From Archegozetes longisetosus (taxonomy: Eukaryota > Arthropoda > Arachnida > Sarcoptiformes > Trhypochthoniidae), in the NCBI GenBank assembly GCA_018873245.2, contig JAEMBT020000004.1, positions 11,158,652 to 11,222,651 of the forward strand: a stretch of DNA of 64,000 nt, written 5' to 3'. Under the pieces are notes generated by a model. It was not told the DNA's origin, did no database searches, and saw nothing but the letters and a program-made list of their open reading frames with translations. Each line of letters begins with the position of its first letter. Position 1 is the stretch's first letter. A program made the position numbers and the translations under genes. Below, one piece after another: positions 52,831 through 64,000 of the stretch.

Positions 52831-53769
52831 CTTCGAAGTTTATTCTACTCACAGTCAACTTGAACTTTGATCTATCACTTGAAAGTGAAAAATTGATTTT
52901 TGTTCAATAAACTTAAAACTGATCTAATCAAACTTATTAAAAAAAATTGCACAAAAGTTCTGATGTGCGTGAAGTCTCATTTATAATGTGGCTTCGATAG
53001 AATATTAATGCACTAATAGTGACTTGATGCCTGAGCTCAACGTGTAGAGCTTATGTTCGTGATTCTTACATAAATATTGTATTCAAAGATAGTTATAGAG
53101 AATCAGAAAAACCACTGATAACGAGATGAGTAACATTGTTTCATTCAAATTAACTAGATTTATTACAAGAAAGATATACCTAATAAGTTATGTATCGCCA
53201 GAACAATATATAATACAAATAACTTTCATCTTTACATCTCGTTTAATAAATTAATATTTATCAAAATACTAATGATAAAAGACTAATGCAATGTATTTTT
53301 CATTATATTAAACAAAATAAATGATTACGAAAGAATAGCATCAAATCGTATTATATTGTAAATGCTGTTTCCTTTTCATGTTTGTTAATGATTACAACGA
53401 ATCAGTCATTTTAGAGATGAGTAAATTAATCTAAATTAATTCATTATAAGAATTTTGATCGCAAATCATAAGCGAGAATTTGCATTCATATCAAATGAAT
53501 TATTGTGTAAGACGATAATGATCTTTGGATCAAATTAATAATGCCTCTGACAGACCAATTTTCTGACAAAATAAAAACGAGTCAGACGTCAACAGAGGAT
53601 CAGAGATTTAGTTGTGATGTCATAAATTGTGACACCGAACCAATATGTGAGAAGACAACTACAAACAAGTGTATATAGAAGCGAGAAACTAGAAGAAAGT
53701 TAGGCGTTAGTCAATGTAAGACTTTCGACCTGACTGAGTGTTTGGTCGCTCTATCTTTTTACAGTTTGT

Positions 53770-53817
53770 ATACTGCCTCGCACACTGCACACTGCACACT
53801 GCCTCGTACACTGCCTT
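53770..53817. repeat. CACACTGC-type short tandem repeat
   Basis: Repeated CACACTG/CACTGCC units interrupted by CTCG. Unusually G+C-rich for the area. Confidence 0.8.
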
Positions 53818-54857
53818 TGCACAGCGGGACGAAAGTGTGTCACCGACAGAATTATACGCAACTTCTGCAACATTACTACACTATCATTCAGTTTGATTTG
53901 AAAGTCTTCAACAAAAAGAAAGTATTTTTCTTTCAGTTGGATGTAGTGAATCACAAAAATAACATCCATTGCTCACAAATATAAGAATATTTTTTAGGCA
54001 CGCTATCCAAATTTGTAGTGTCCACACAAGCGTATAATCAAAATTTGCTTTTCTCAGCTATTCTTTTCTAAGAATCCGCTAAACATTATGAGATACGTAA
54101 ATGTTCATCACAATCGGATCAATATGATGATGAGCTTTTGTGCTTTTACAAAAAGTGTGCACATTACCCATGTTTGCTTCTGAGTACTCAATACCATAGA
54201 AGCTCTTTTTTATAGCTGATGCAAACAGTCTTATGCATCAAATTCAGTCAAATATTCTGCAGACATAAGAATAAGCCTATCATATAAGTCGTGATGACTT
54301 TTTGTTTTGGCAAATCATGCAAACAGTAGAACTCAAATAAGTCTATTTTTCTTTGAGCCTAACTATTAAATACAGAATTGTTGCAACTATTGTCTTCAAT
54401 TTTAGTAACTTATTATGAACATAAAGCTAAATATCGAGATCTCTTTTCAGGTAACATTAAATCGATAGTTGATTCAAACAGTAAAAGTTCAATACAAAAA
54501 CTGAATCCAAAAGTTTACATCGATACAGAAAGTTGTTCATTTATCTGGGTAATTTGATTATATACCATAAGTTTCGCTTGAGGAATGTATGCAACGCTTC
54601 AATTGCAATAATAGGTTTTGACAGTTATCTGAATACAGAGAAATTAATTGTTGATTGTTGCGCCAGACTCCACGCATTTATTCTGATGGTAACCTTCAGT
54701 GAAATGCGCGCTAACAACCATTTATTTAAATCTATTCAAATGATTTATGACTATTCTTCTCGTAAGATTCGTTGCTTTTTTCAAAATAAAATGATTGATA
54801 TAACGTTTTCTATTAAGAAGTTTTGAACTGATTCTAAGGTATTCGATAGCACGTAAG

Positions 54858-56110
54858 ATGTTTGCTTCATTACATTTTTTGTTTCTATTGTTCGTATCGT
54901 GCTATGGTTTTGATCCAGTCAGTCACTCGAAAGCTTTTAAGATTTAGATCAATTTCATATAATTTGATTCTTTTAGGACTTTGATATTTGCGACAAACCT
55001 GTACTGACGGCTGCTGTCAATGCTGATGATGGTAATAGCTATATATTCAAAGGCAAGTACTTTTGGCAAACGAACACTTTGAACAATGATTCGGGGATAA
55101 TAGGATTCGCAAAAAGTTCATCTGAAGAATGGTCTGATTTGAAGGATGATATCAAAGCTTGTTTCACTGTAAGAGATGGTAGAGGTAAGCTGAGGACTGT
55201 CTTCATCGTTGTAAGTTTGCGATTACATAAATAAAATTAATAGAAATCAAACACGTTTATTAAATTTGAAACAGAAGGACAAGTGGTTTGCTTATGAGAA
55301 GGGAGTTAAAAGACTTGATGGCTCTACTCTGAATTGGCCTAACTTTCAAAACTTAAAGATCACAACTTCGTTTCCATTAGATCATGGAAGTGACTCAGTT
55401 TTTATACTACACGACCATAATATCAATTACACTCTCTATAATTTCACGAATTTAAGCAAACCTAAAATAGTATCGTCTGGAAGGGCCGTAGTTCGCGACC
55501 ATTTCGTATTTTTCCTAGACTTTAACACCAACCAAACAATTAGTTCCAGAGAATCAGAAACGGAAATAAAAAATCTAATCGATGTAAAGGCAGGTCTGGC
55601 TTATCCGAAACAACTCGTTCTCATATCTAAAGACAAGTATTGTGTGGTCGATCTCAGTGCACAGCCTTACGAGAAAATGGTATAACATTTAGAATTTATG
55701 AATAATTTGAGAAAAACAATATTCATCCAAATTTTGATTAGTGTGATCCAAAACCTGAGAAGACAACTAAAAAATTATTGAAATGTCCACTGGATTTGAG
55801 CAAAAGGTCCACAACTGCTGCTCCAATTTTGACATCTGACTTGAATGCTGGTCGTACAAACCTTCGAGATACCAGTACAGGTAGTGATTCGCCACAAACG
55901 AGCCATAGACCTGTCAACGGAAAAACTATTAGTTCAGATGGTGGCGAACTTTCCACACGTATCGATATTAATAATGAAAACCCTACGTTTTGGACTATTT
56001 TTTTCGTCGTTACCATTATTTCTATTGCTCTCGTATCGGTCTCAACAATTGCAGTCGTTTCTAAAACCAGAAATAAGAGACCAAGGGGAACTGTCGTGTA
56101 TCAGAAATAA
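54858..56110 (+). CDS. Hemopexin-like single-pass membrane protein, 4 exons
   Basis: Plus-strand exons are 54858-54917, 54977-55210, 55275-55679 and 55742-56110, with GT-AG introns of 59, 64 and 62 nt, all phase 0, giving 355 aa. A signal peptide (MFASLHFLFLLFVSCYG) is followed by a propeller-like region (about 24-235). It opens like a hemopexin blade (C25, VLTAAVNADDGNSYIFKGKYFW) and a second blade (FIVKDKWFAYE, then LNWPNF), and closes with KYCVVDL and MCDPKP; C25 and C234 could form the usual ring-closing disulfide. N-glycosylation sites cluster at NYT, NFT, NLS (149-158) and NQT (184). A Ser/Thr-rich stalk (about 250-310) leads to one membrane helix (316-339) and a 16-residue basic tail (SKTRNKRPRG). 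Tethered hemopexin domains usually bind matrix or partner proteins; no protease domain is present. The family call is moderately sure; the exon structure is firm. Confidence 0.8.
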
Positions 56111-56347
56111 GATTCTAATTATTTCATATTTTCGAAGGCTTCGATAGATCTGAAATGCGGGAATATAGCAAATGTTTGAAATATTTTAAAATTTATTCTA
56201 AATTATTCTGAGTGTATATTCTATTTAAAAACGTGAATCAAGTACTTTTGAAACTAAAACTCAAGATTTAATACGTGAATACTACTTTGAAATGAATTAT
56301 TTAGATATTGTTTGATAAGCTATTTATATTTGATATGATACAAATTT

Positions 56348-56353
56348 AATAAA
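56348..56353 (+). terminator. Poly(A) signal of the hemopexin-like gene
   Basis: AATAAA about 240 nt downstream of the stop codon. Confidence 0.55.
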
Positions 56354-59300
56354 CTTTCCTATTCTATGCGTAAAATGATTGCGTTTGAGAGAACATATAC
56401 TAAACTAGACAACTGCAAACTTTAAAATTTGATAACTCTTTCGCAAACTCCAACTACTAGGAAACTGTGAACAATCCTAAAATGTATATAATTATAAAAC
56501 AAATGTTTAATTTGCTAATAATCTTCTTGAAGACTTGGATCAATTTGTTAAAGCATTTTAATATAATTATGAGCTAAGTCTAATAAATTATGCGCCAAAC
56601 TTCCGCTCTCATTACCAAAACTTTAAATTTAATAAAATCATGTATAGCCTGTTGGCAGTGAAGCCTAGGTTTGTTCAGTAGAGTTTAATCAAATTGAATT
56701 TATCAAATAATATCTAAAAGTGAAGCAGTTTCTGCTCAAAACTTTTTATTATCTCTAGCTCTAAACCAAAAGTTCTAATCAAATACTCAGAGAAGAAGTT
56801 GGACTTTAGTTGTGAGTAAAGTTGTTTTGATCCTCTTCTAAATAGTTATTGCAACTCCTCACTGGATATTTCCTAATAAGTGCGATTATATGCGATCAAA
56901 TGGTTAAATCCAGGATAAAACTCCCATAAACTTTGCAAATCTTTTTTGTGCTTCTGTCAGACAAATATCTGCTGTGTTTGTATTCTGCACAACATCTAAC
57001 TTATATTCAACCGTAAAATTCATTTATTTTAGTTACTTATTCTCAGATCAAACTCAAGAAGATTTACAGGAATGGATTTGAAGCAAAGAATCTTTTGTTT
57101 AATGCTTGTTTTGAAATAAACTTTACATTAAAGAAGAGTTATTTGCAGAGAAATACTGAAATGTTGAATGCAACATCAAATCAAACAATTAGTCTGTAAG
57201 TGACTGCTTTGCATAATATTTCGTTCAGAAATGAAAAGTGCCTGAAGTAAATGGCGCTCACACTAAGAAGAATAGCATAAGACTGAATGCTGAGTGCATT
57301 AAATGCTATCTATTTATTAGGATTCATATCGTGAGCGTTTGGTTGTGTGCAACTAAATTAGTATTCATTTAGTTAAGCTCAATGTAGTAAAAGGCGAACA
57401 AGTCATTTAGGGACATAAAAAAACATTTATCACAAACAATGCACGCCATTCACATGAGAAAATAGTGATAATTCACTGTAGGATAATGTGCCGCAGCATT
57501 AATTAGATTCTATACTACTAAAGGCAAAAGTATCGAAACGACGCACTTCTGATCAAGCTATATTTCAAATTTTCTTCTTAAATAATTAATGACAAGCAAA
57601 TTTAATCATCCAAACTTATCATTCTACTCATATAAAAGTTCTTTATCATCATAACTTCTGCAAAACTGACAATAAATACTTTGTAAAGCAGTAAAAGTTT
57701 ATGTTATAATAAAGACGAGGTAATAGCAGTTTGTTCCAACTTATTAGAAATAACTGATAAGAATGAATGTCCGATGTACGAAACGGCTTTTTGAGAAAGT
57801 CATAAACTTCTCTTCCAATTATACGTTGGTCATTCAACCTTATCAGCCATTGCTAATAAGTTGAAACACACTGACGTCACGCCGACTGTACAATTAATGT
57901 AATTATGAGCGTATTTGCAATTAGATTTACATTACTCGCTCGTATTGTACGTTCACTTTAATTGATGTTTTCTTTGCTATTCATCCAATTATAATAGAGA
58001 TATATTTATGAGACAACGACCAACAATAGAGAACATATAATATAACAGGAGAAAGAGAAATATGACTTCATATAACATGTTTGTTGTTCAATGAGATTAA
58101 ATGGTGTTCGCAGGTGTTGCGACCAACATCTCTTCTTATTTCTGGGTTGGCCTTATTTTTTCGTTCTGTCGCTCACTTGGGAACTATCAGACGCTATCTT
58201 TGTTAGGTCTAAGTTGAATCATTGGATACCATACTAGATGCGAGTCAGTGTCTCATTTGGTGTGCACTAAATCGCATAGAAGTCTTCTTTAATGAACAAA
58301 TTAACTATTATGTCAAACTGTGCCGAACGCCATTTAGCGGCTTAGCATAACTTTGCGCTGTATTTCAATGCAATCTCTTTTTACTACAACTAAATCTTTT
58401 CCTAGATATTTGTGCTAATTAGACATCTTTCTAATTAAGTCTTCAGCTTTTCGACCGTCCACTTGCACTCAAATCTTAATGACCAGCATTCAGTTACTTC
58501 TGTCGATTGCCTTTTTTCTAATTACGATACTATACTTTTAATATCTTTCAGCTCAAGAGATGTCTCAATTTTTTTGATTTTCTAACTTTAGTCAATTTGC
58601 TTTCTTCTCATTTTGATCGATTAATCGATATTTAAATCGAATTTTGCAAAACTTTAAGCTGAGAAATTCAATTTTGTTGCTTAGATTGGATATTTTGTGA
58701 GAATAGTATCGCAAAATTTGTGAATGAGACCAAAATGTTTGAAAGAAAAGTCTGAAGCTATAAGACCTGTCAATTTTGTCGAATGATTCCTAAACCTAGA
58801 GTTATTGAACTCCTCATTTTGTCACATTTTGCTGATCCGGCAGTAATGTGAACGTATCTAAGAGTTAAGTTAACTTATTTTCAAGTCTATAAACTCTATA
58901 AATATACTATAATAACTCGTAATCCATTTGTATCCTTACTTTATGACAATTTCAGTAATAACACGACTGCTTTTGTATTTTGTGTTTTATTTATACGATA
59001 AGGGATACAGCTTGTCATTAATCTATGTGACAGCACTGACAGAGATAGTCATGTGCTTATACTTATTATTTATATTAATATAAGTTTCAATACGTTTTTA
59101 GGAGTTTTAGCTCAATATATCCTTCTATCGAATATTGTAACGTCGTGCATACAACTATCAACATAAATCGTGAATCAAATTTTATATTAAAATAAATATA
59201 ATCATCATTTTCAATGTCAATATCTCTAACATGATCAAATTATCTCATAAGACTTGAGTCAACAAGACTCATTGAAAAATTCAAAAATTAGATGTATTCT

Positions 59301-60420
59301 ATCTGATTTAACTTGAATAAATGTATTGTACTTCACTTCAATTTTGCTTAATGTAAAAATGCACTTGCAAACAAATATTGAATTTTACAATTTTGTGTGT
59401 CAAATCCAATACTGTGCTGGTATAAATCAAAATTTGTTTCATCAAAAAAGTTTCGAACAATATTTATTCCCTTTTTCCTGCCAAAACATGCTAAAACTAA
59501 AAACATGAATTTTTTATTGATAAAAATGAACGTCAGAGAAGAGCATCAGATTATGATTGAACAAAAAAGTGCCACGGAATTGACTGTAATCTACTTTTCA
59601 GATTCTTCTGTTGTAACTTATCTAATATTATAAGCCATTCAAATTTATGCAAAAGAATTATTTAACAAGTTTTGTAATGCATTTTGACAGCAGATAAGCA
59701 TACTGTCAATCTTCGTTCATTTAAAGGAAATTAAAGGCTATGAGATTTGAATAAGCATCTGATCAAATTCTGTCTTTTATTCGGCAAAAGTTGTTTCATA
59801 TTATAGGCAAATACGATCAAAATCTATAGCTTTGAAAACTTCGAACTATGGCGTTAGATAGAGGAGAAGAGCTCGAATTCTGTGTGTATAGTCTGTTATT
59901 GTTGTTAGCGATTAAGAAAGTCTTTCAAATCTAAAATTTGATTCAAAAATACACAACAAGTTTCTCCGAATAATCAATTGAATCATTTTGAATCACAAAG
60001 CCTTCATTATGACTGCAAATGATTGATTCTGTACTCTTGAAATTGAAAAATTCAAACAAAACTGATTATCGTATATCTAGCGAGTCAGTATTGATTTGCT
60101 TATTATGAGTCGACACATCTCTTTTGATTAAGTGCTAGTATTCAAACGAAACTTAGCCTCTATCCCCTAAGTATTGATTTGTGCAAATTACTAACTGTTC
60201 GCAAATTTTCAAATACATATTCACCATATCCACAGATAAGTTATGATAACACTCTATTCAATTAGAAAATTGCACTCAATCTCTCGCAAACAAATTAATG
60301 GTGTAGATTCCACGTAAAGGCGAAGTCAAATTTTTTTCAAACTTTTTATCATAAAGCTGCCTAAGCAGATATTCATTGAATAATAGGAATTTTACCTGAA
60401 GCCATTTTTAAGAATTTTAG

Positions 60421-60612
60421 ATTTCAAATTTGATAGAATTAAAGGAACATTTTCAATTTAATAGAATTCAGAACTTCTTTTCAAACTCAAATACAAAAAA
60501 ACTGGCAGTAAAACAAGATTCTAAAACAAATGATTTAATTAAAACTCGAATCACTTATAACGATTATTCTAATCTAAATCAAGCTGTAAATATATTTGAA
60601 ATCTCTGCTTCG
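60421..60612 (+). other. Candidate internal exon, unknown protein
   Basis: Between an AG (TTTTAG, 60420) and a GT (TCG|GTATAA) one frame stays open for 64 codons. The peptide is hydrophilic (LIELKEHFQFNRIQNFF, QDSKTNDLIKTRITYNDY), unlike most chance frames here. No family recognised and no joining exon found. Confidence 0.25.
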
Positions 60613-61233
60613 GTATAAACTTTACATATTATACATTGTTGTCGGTCAAATATTTTGCAAAATAACATTAGTTTAATATAAGAAAAATTGATAATCTTTA
60701 GAAAATGATTGAGATACTTTTAAATTTATTCAACTTCATATCTTAGTATAGACACAACAATTGTTATACGCCATTATTTCGCCATATATACCATATACAT
60801 ATATAGCTAAACTATATCTAGTCTGACGTGAGTCTCTAGTGATTCAAAGGAATTTTGTTAGAATTGCAGTAATTCTGAGCTAAACGTGATTCCAGAAAAC
60901 AATAAAATCAAGTGAAATGCATCATCCTCTACAACAAAACAATAGTATATTCAGAGTATATTGATTCTCATTTGCAAATGTTGAAGATTACAGAGTATAC
61001 ATAAGAATTTTGTATTTATGAATTTCATAATATTTTGAGGTCTTGTTTTATCTGTCAATTTCAAGTCATCTAATATAACAAAAAAATGATTTTCACTAGA
61101 AATGTTAGCTGAAATCAGTGCTTAATATTAATAAAAAGTGAATTACTCTTTGATGTTAAATCAAATGAAACACCAATTTTTTGTGTTTTTGTTTAATAAA
61201 TAAACAACTTTTACTGCTCTCAATCCCATGTGA

Positions 61234-61260
61234 TGTGTGTGTGAGTGAGTGAGTGAGTGA

Positions 61261-61292
<32 letters not shown>
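61234..61292. repeat. Compound GTGA / GT microsatellite
   Basis: A short GT run, then about seven GTGA units, then about fifteen GT units. Confidence 0.98.
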
Positions 61293-61295
<3 letters not shown>

Positions 61296-63038
61296 GACTA
61301 TATTTGATGAAACTGTATTGACGACAAACTCTTATAAATGTGATTACATTGAGATAAGTCCGAAGTAATATATTGTAGTATTTTATGATCCGAAAGATTA
61401 GAGGTTAGGGTCAGTTTAAAATTTAGTTTTTGTTTCAGTTTGAAAAATGACAACAGCTCTACATTTATTCTGTTTTATTTATTCTGCTTTATTCTACATT
61501 ATTCTATATTTTAGAAACAGATATAAGATTTGTTACTGTTTTCCTACTGATCGGTATGAAAATTGCAGCAATGCATTCATTTACTCTATATTTTTATGTC
61601 GCTTATGATGTATTTACTATTTTTAAAAAAGTTTTCAGTTGTTCTCTATATAACTTCATATTGGCTGATTTTGCCACATTTATTATTAAGAATTGAACGA
61701 AAAGAATATTTTGAAGTTGACGTTTGATTTGGAAAAAGCTAACATAAAAAGATTTGAAGAACTTTTTGCGTATAATTTATTTGGCACAAAAACATAATAA
61801 ATGATTGCATAAATGTATATGAAACAGAGATAGATTGAACTGATTGTCTGCTCCATTTAGTAATATATTGGGATGACAAACAATATGGACACTTGTTATT
61901 AATATAACACTTTGTTGATACTGTTCTCAGAAATGAACCTGAAGCCAAAGTAAACCGACTAGAAGTAAATGGCTCAATCACTTTTTCAAAATCAATACCA
62001 TTTTAATGCATAGTATTATTCTTTTTCTTTTTTTCAACTTTTCAAACAGAGAAATAATAAATTGGCTTTGATTTAATTGACATATATATTAATCTGTCTT
62101 TTCTTTAATCTTCGGTGAAGTGAAAGACTTGAAGTATGAGATCTAACGCTTCAATAGTTTGGAGAATTCAATTTCATAGTCCGTAAAACGCATTAAGGGA
62201 AAGGTTAAGCCTTTTATAATGCCTTTTCTCAATCGAATTTTAATGGTTTTATATAAAAATGTTTTTCAATTGTGTTCCTGGAGTTTTTTTGGCAGACATT
62301 CTTTATATCCGTATTTGAGAGCCATCTCAGGCTTTATAACGTTCTATCACTTTGACTTGTGATACTTTTTTTCACTTACAGTGATTTCTCTTAGAGTTTC
62401 CCTTTTCATCGCATTTGATCCAATCTTGAATCGAAAAAATAACGTTACGTTACATTCATGTATCACTGGAGACGTCTTGATGTGCGAAAAGTGATTTTTT
62501 TTCTTTGGCTGAGGGATCCATTACCCGATCGCTAATACACTGAAGTGAATGAAAACATGAAAACTTGCTTTTTCTCTGATCAAAAATGAAAATGTGTGCT
62601 ACAAATGCTACCCCCAAAGGCATGATAAGCACATTTTGGACTCCAAAAAACGTTAGCAGTAGTTACAAAACTATTCAATACCAACAGAAATATTTGAGTT
62701 TGTTTGAACTGAAAAGTCAGACAAATACTATTCTATACTTAAATTGATAAAAAGGATATTTTTATCAGTAATATTGGAAATGACAAAACCTAATATACGG
62801 AAAAGTGTGGTTACAATTCGATTTCTTTGCTTTCAATCTAATAAAATAAAGTAAAGCAAATATTATTTTTGGCATTTTTTTCTTAATCCCATATTTTTCA
62901 AAAGTATTTATATTTCACTCAAAGATAATAAATTGATCTTCAGATGCGTTTTCTTATCAGATGATTAATAAAGCTAATAAAAGATATATGACTCGCCTGT
63001 TTGGCTTACTTTGACGAATTTATGCTTTTGTTCACTAG

Positions 63039-63226
63039 GTATTATAAAATATAATGTATTTTTAACAAAAGATAGAAATAGACTTAAAGTTGAAGAGTAC
63101 GAGCTATTTCTAAACAATAAACTTTTATACGTAAAAAATGAGTTCTTCAAGCCATTCAAACTTTTAAGATTTATTTATTTCATTAAATTCTTTAGATTAT
63201 TCAACTATCTTGGCTCAAACAAATAA
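63039..63226 (+). other. Candidate terminal exon, unknown protein
   Basis: A strong acceptor (TTTTGTTCACTAG, ending 63038) opens a 61-codon frame (FLTKDRNRLKVEEYELFL, then an aromatic basic tail) ending in TAA. AATAAA follows 56 nt later (63282-63287). It needs an upstream exon ending in phase 1, which I did not find. It overlaps the 3' end of an opposite-strand frame by 12 bp, so at most one is likely real. Confidence 0.28.
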
Positions 63227-63443
63227 CTTTGCTTTAGTTTTAAACAAATTTTGAACATTAAATTCATCAGCGCTGTTGTCAAATAAATCAAGTCCAACAA
63301 AATTAATTCCAAAACTTTTATTATTCATATTTCTAAAACACTTAGAATAGGAGACAATACTAACGACTAATGCTTTAGAATAAGTTTTATATTTGTTAAT
63401 GTAGGTCCGGTTTTGCGAGTTTTTATCTTCAACTTTTTCAATC
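63215..63443 (-). other. Candidate exon on the opposite strand, unknown protein
   Basis: About 75 codons, hydrophilic, ending FGINFVGLDLFDNSADEF and a basic tail before a TGA. Minus-strand AATAAA hexamers follow at about 63171-63180. There is no ATG at its head, and the best upstream acceptor (near 63465) leads into stops in all frames; only a weak AG at the frame's own start would serve. Confidence 0.22.
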
Positions 63444-64000
63444 ACTTTTTAAACACTGTAATTAACAAAATAACATTGCAGATAGAACTGACCCGATCAG
63501 ATGTGGTCACTCATAAATAAGAACAAGCTAAAAATATTGAAACTTTAAGCCAATACAATATTTACTCTCTTACAAATGAATGAGTGAATCTGAGTATTTA
63601 TTGACTTGTTTAGTGATTTAGTTTATTGAATACTAAGAAAAATAGTTAGTAGAACGACTCTCACAGACCAAAAAATGATTAAAATCTCAGTTAGATTAAT
63701 AAAAATATTTGAATATTTATTAGCCTAAGGCAAGAGAAAAATATCAATATCAGTGGTTAGAATACTTATGATAATAAAACACACTTAACACTAACGGATG
63801 TGATAAAACGACTTGAATAGTGTATGAAGTATTATATTCAAAGTAAGGAATCATATGTTGTGTTACATATGAGACAGATTTTTCTCTTTAGAAACATTTT
63901 GAGGGAATATGCAGTTTATCATAATTTGGAGAATATATTAGTTTGACTATATTTGTGAGATCCAAAACCGACACACGAAATACATATTTATCTATAAGGG

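Larger units (their letters stand above)
38430..54857. other. Long gene-poor region, right part
   Basis: About 16.4 kb without a gene I can name. It contains simple repeats (41931-41982, 49570-49608, 52787-52830, 53770-53817), a hairpin and possible mini transcription unit (48108-48226), a possible exon with a strong donor (42923-43027), an open stretch with a strong acceptor (43827-44122), and a minus-strand start with perfect Kozak context (51875). A plus-strand frame at 54533-54826 just before the hemopexin-like gene shows no recognisable features. Confidence 0.5.
56111..64000. other. Gene-poor right flank
   Basis: Begins with the 3' flank of the hemopexin-like gene. It contains a microsatellite (61234-61292) and three hydrophilic frames with partial splice context (60421-60612 plus, 63039-63226 plus, 63215-63443 minus), reported separately. 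Nothing else on either strand could be supported. Confidence 0.5.

Noticed and set aside
54533-54826. 97-codon plus-strand frame just upstream of the hemopexin-like gene
   Set aside because: No signal peptide, no family match, no splice link in phase. Its length is within chance expectation for this composition.

Overview
The window is nuclear DNA of an animal, most likely an arthropod and perhaps a small chelicerate such as a mite. The DNA is strongly AT-rich. Genes are split by short GT-AG introns, mostly 53-97 nt, and 3' ends carry AATAAA signals. The gene set is typical of a metazoan. A two-immunoglobulin surface protein of the kind common in arthropods (beat/side-like) points to that phylum; the species cannot be fixed from the sequence. 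The open reading frames for intron-containing genes are only fragments of exons, so I rebuilt the gene models by matching splice sites, phase and family alignments from memory.

Layout. (1) 2.98-13.57 kb is a compact block of five housekeeping genes: choline-phosphate cytidylyltransferase (minus), a membrane-anchored RNase T2 (plus), an SRBD1/Tex-type RNA-binding protein (minus), the KEOPS subunit TPRKB/CGI121 (plus, four small exons) and the tRNA m1G9 methyltransferase TRMT10 (minus). Neighbours are alternately divergent and convergent with gaps of 0.2-1.4 kb. (2) 13.6-54.9 kb is sparse. It holds one gene with long introns, a secreted or anchored two-Ig protein on the minus strand (27.39-34.45 kb, with a TATA box at 34.65 kb), and one short gene for an STMP1-like mitochondrial microprotein (38.24 kb, plus). 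(3) 54.86-56.11 kb is a four-exon gene for a single-pass membrane protein with a hemopexin-like ectodomain. (4) 56.1-64 kb is again sparse, with a GT/GTGA microsatellite and a few candidate exons that I cannot name.

How they fit together. CCT controls phosphatidylcholine synthesis. TPRKB (t6A37 synthesis) and TRMT10 (m1G9) both act on tRNA and lie tail to tail, 192 bp apart. SRBD1 and TPRKB are head to head across 577 bp and may share a promoter. The Ig protein and the hemopexin-like protein are both cell-surface or extracellular adhesion-type molecules, which fits the larger non-coding space around them. I found no rRNA, tRNA, CRISPR, retroviral or LTR element, and no convincing intact transposon. 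Nothing here amounts to a clearly new multi-gene system. The most useful items are the gene models absent from simple ORF calls, a GC-AG intron, a membrane-tethered RNase T2, and several unexplained candidate exons and short repeats.
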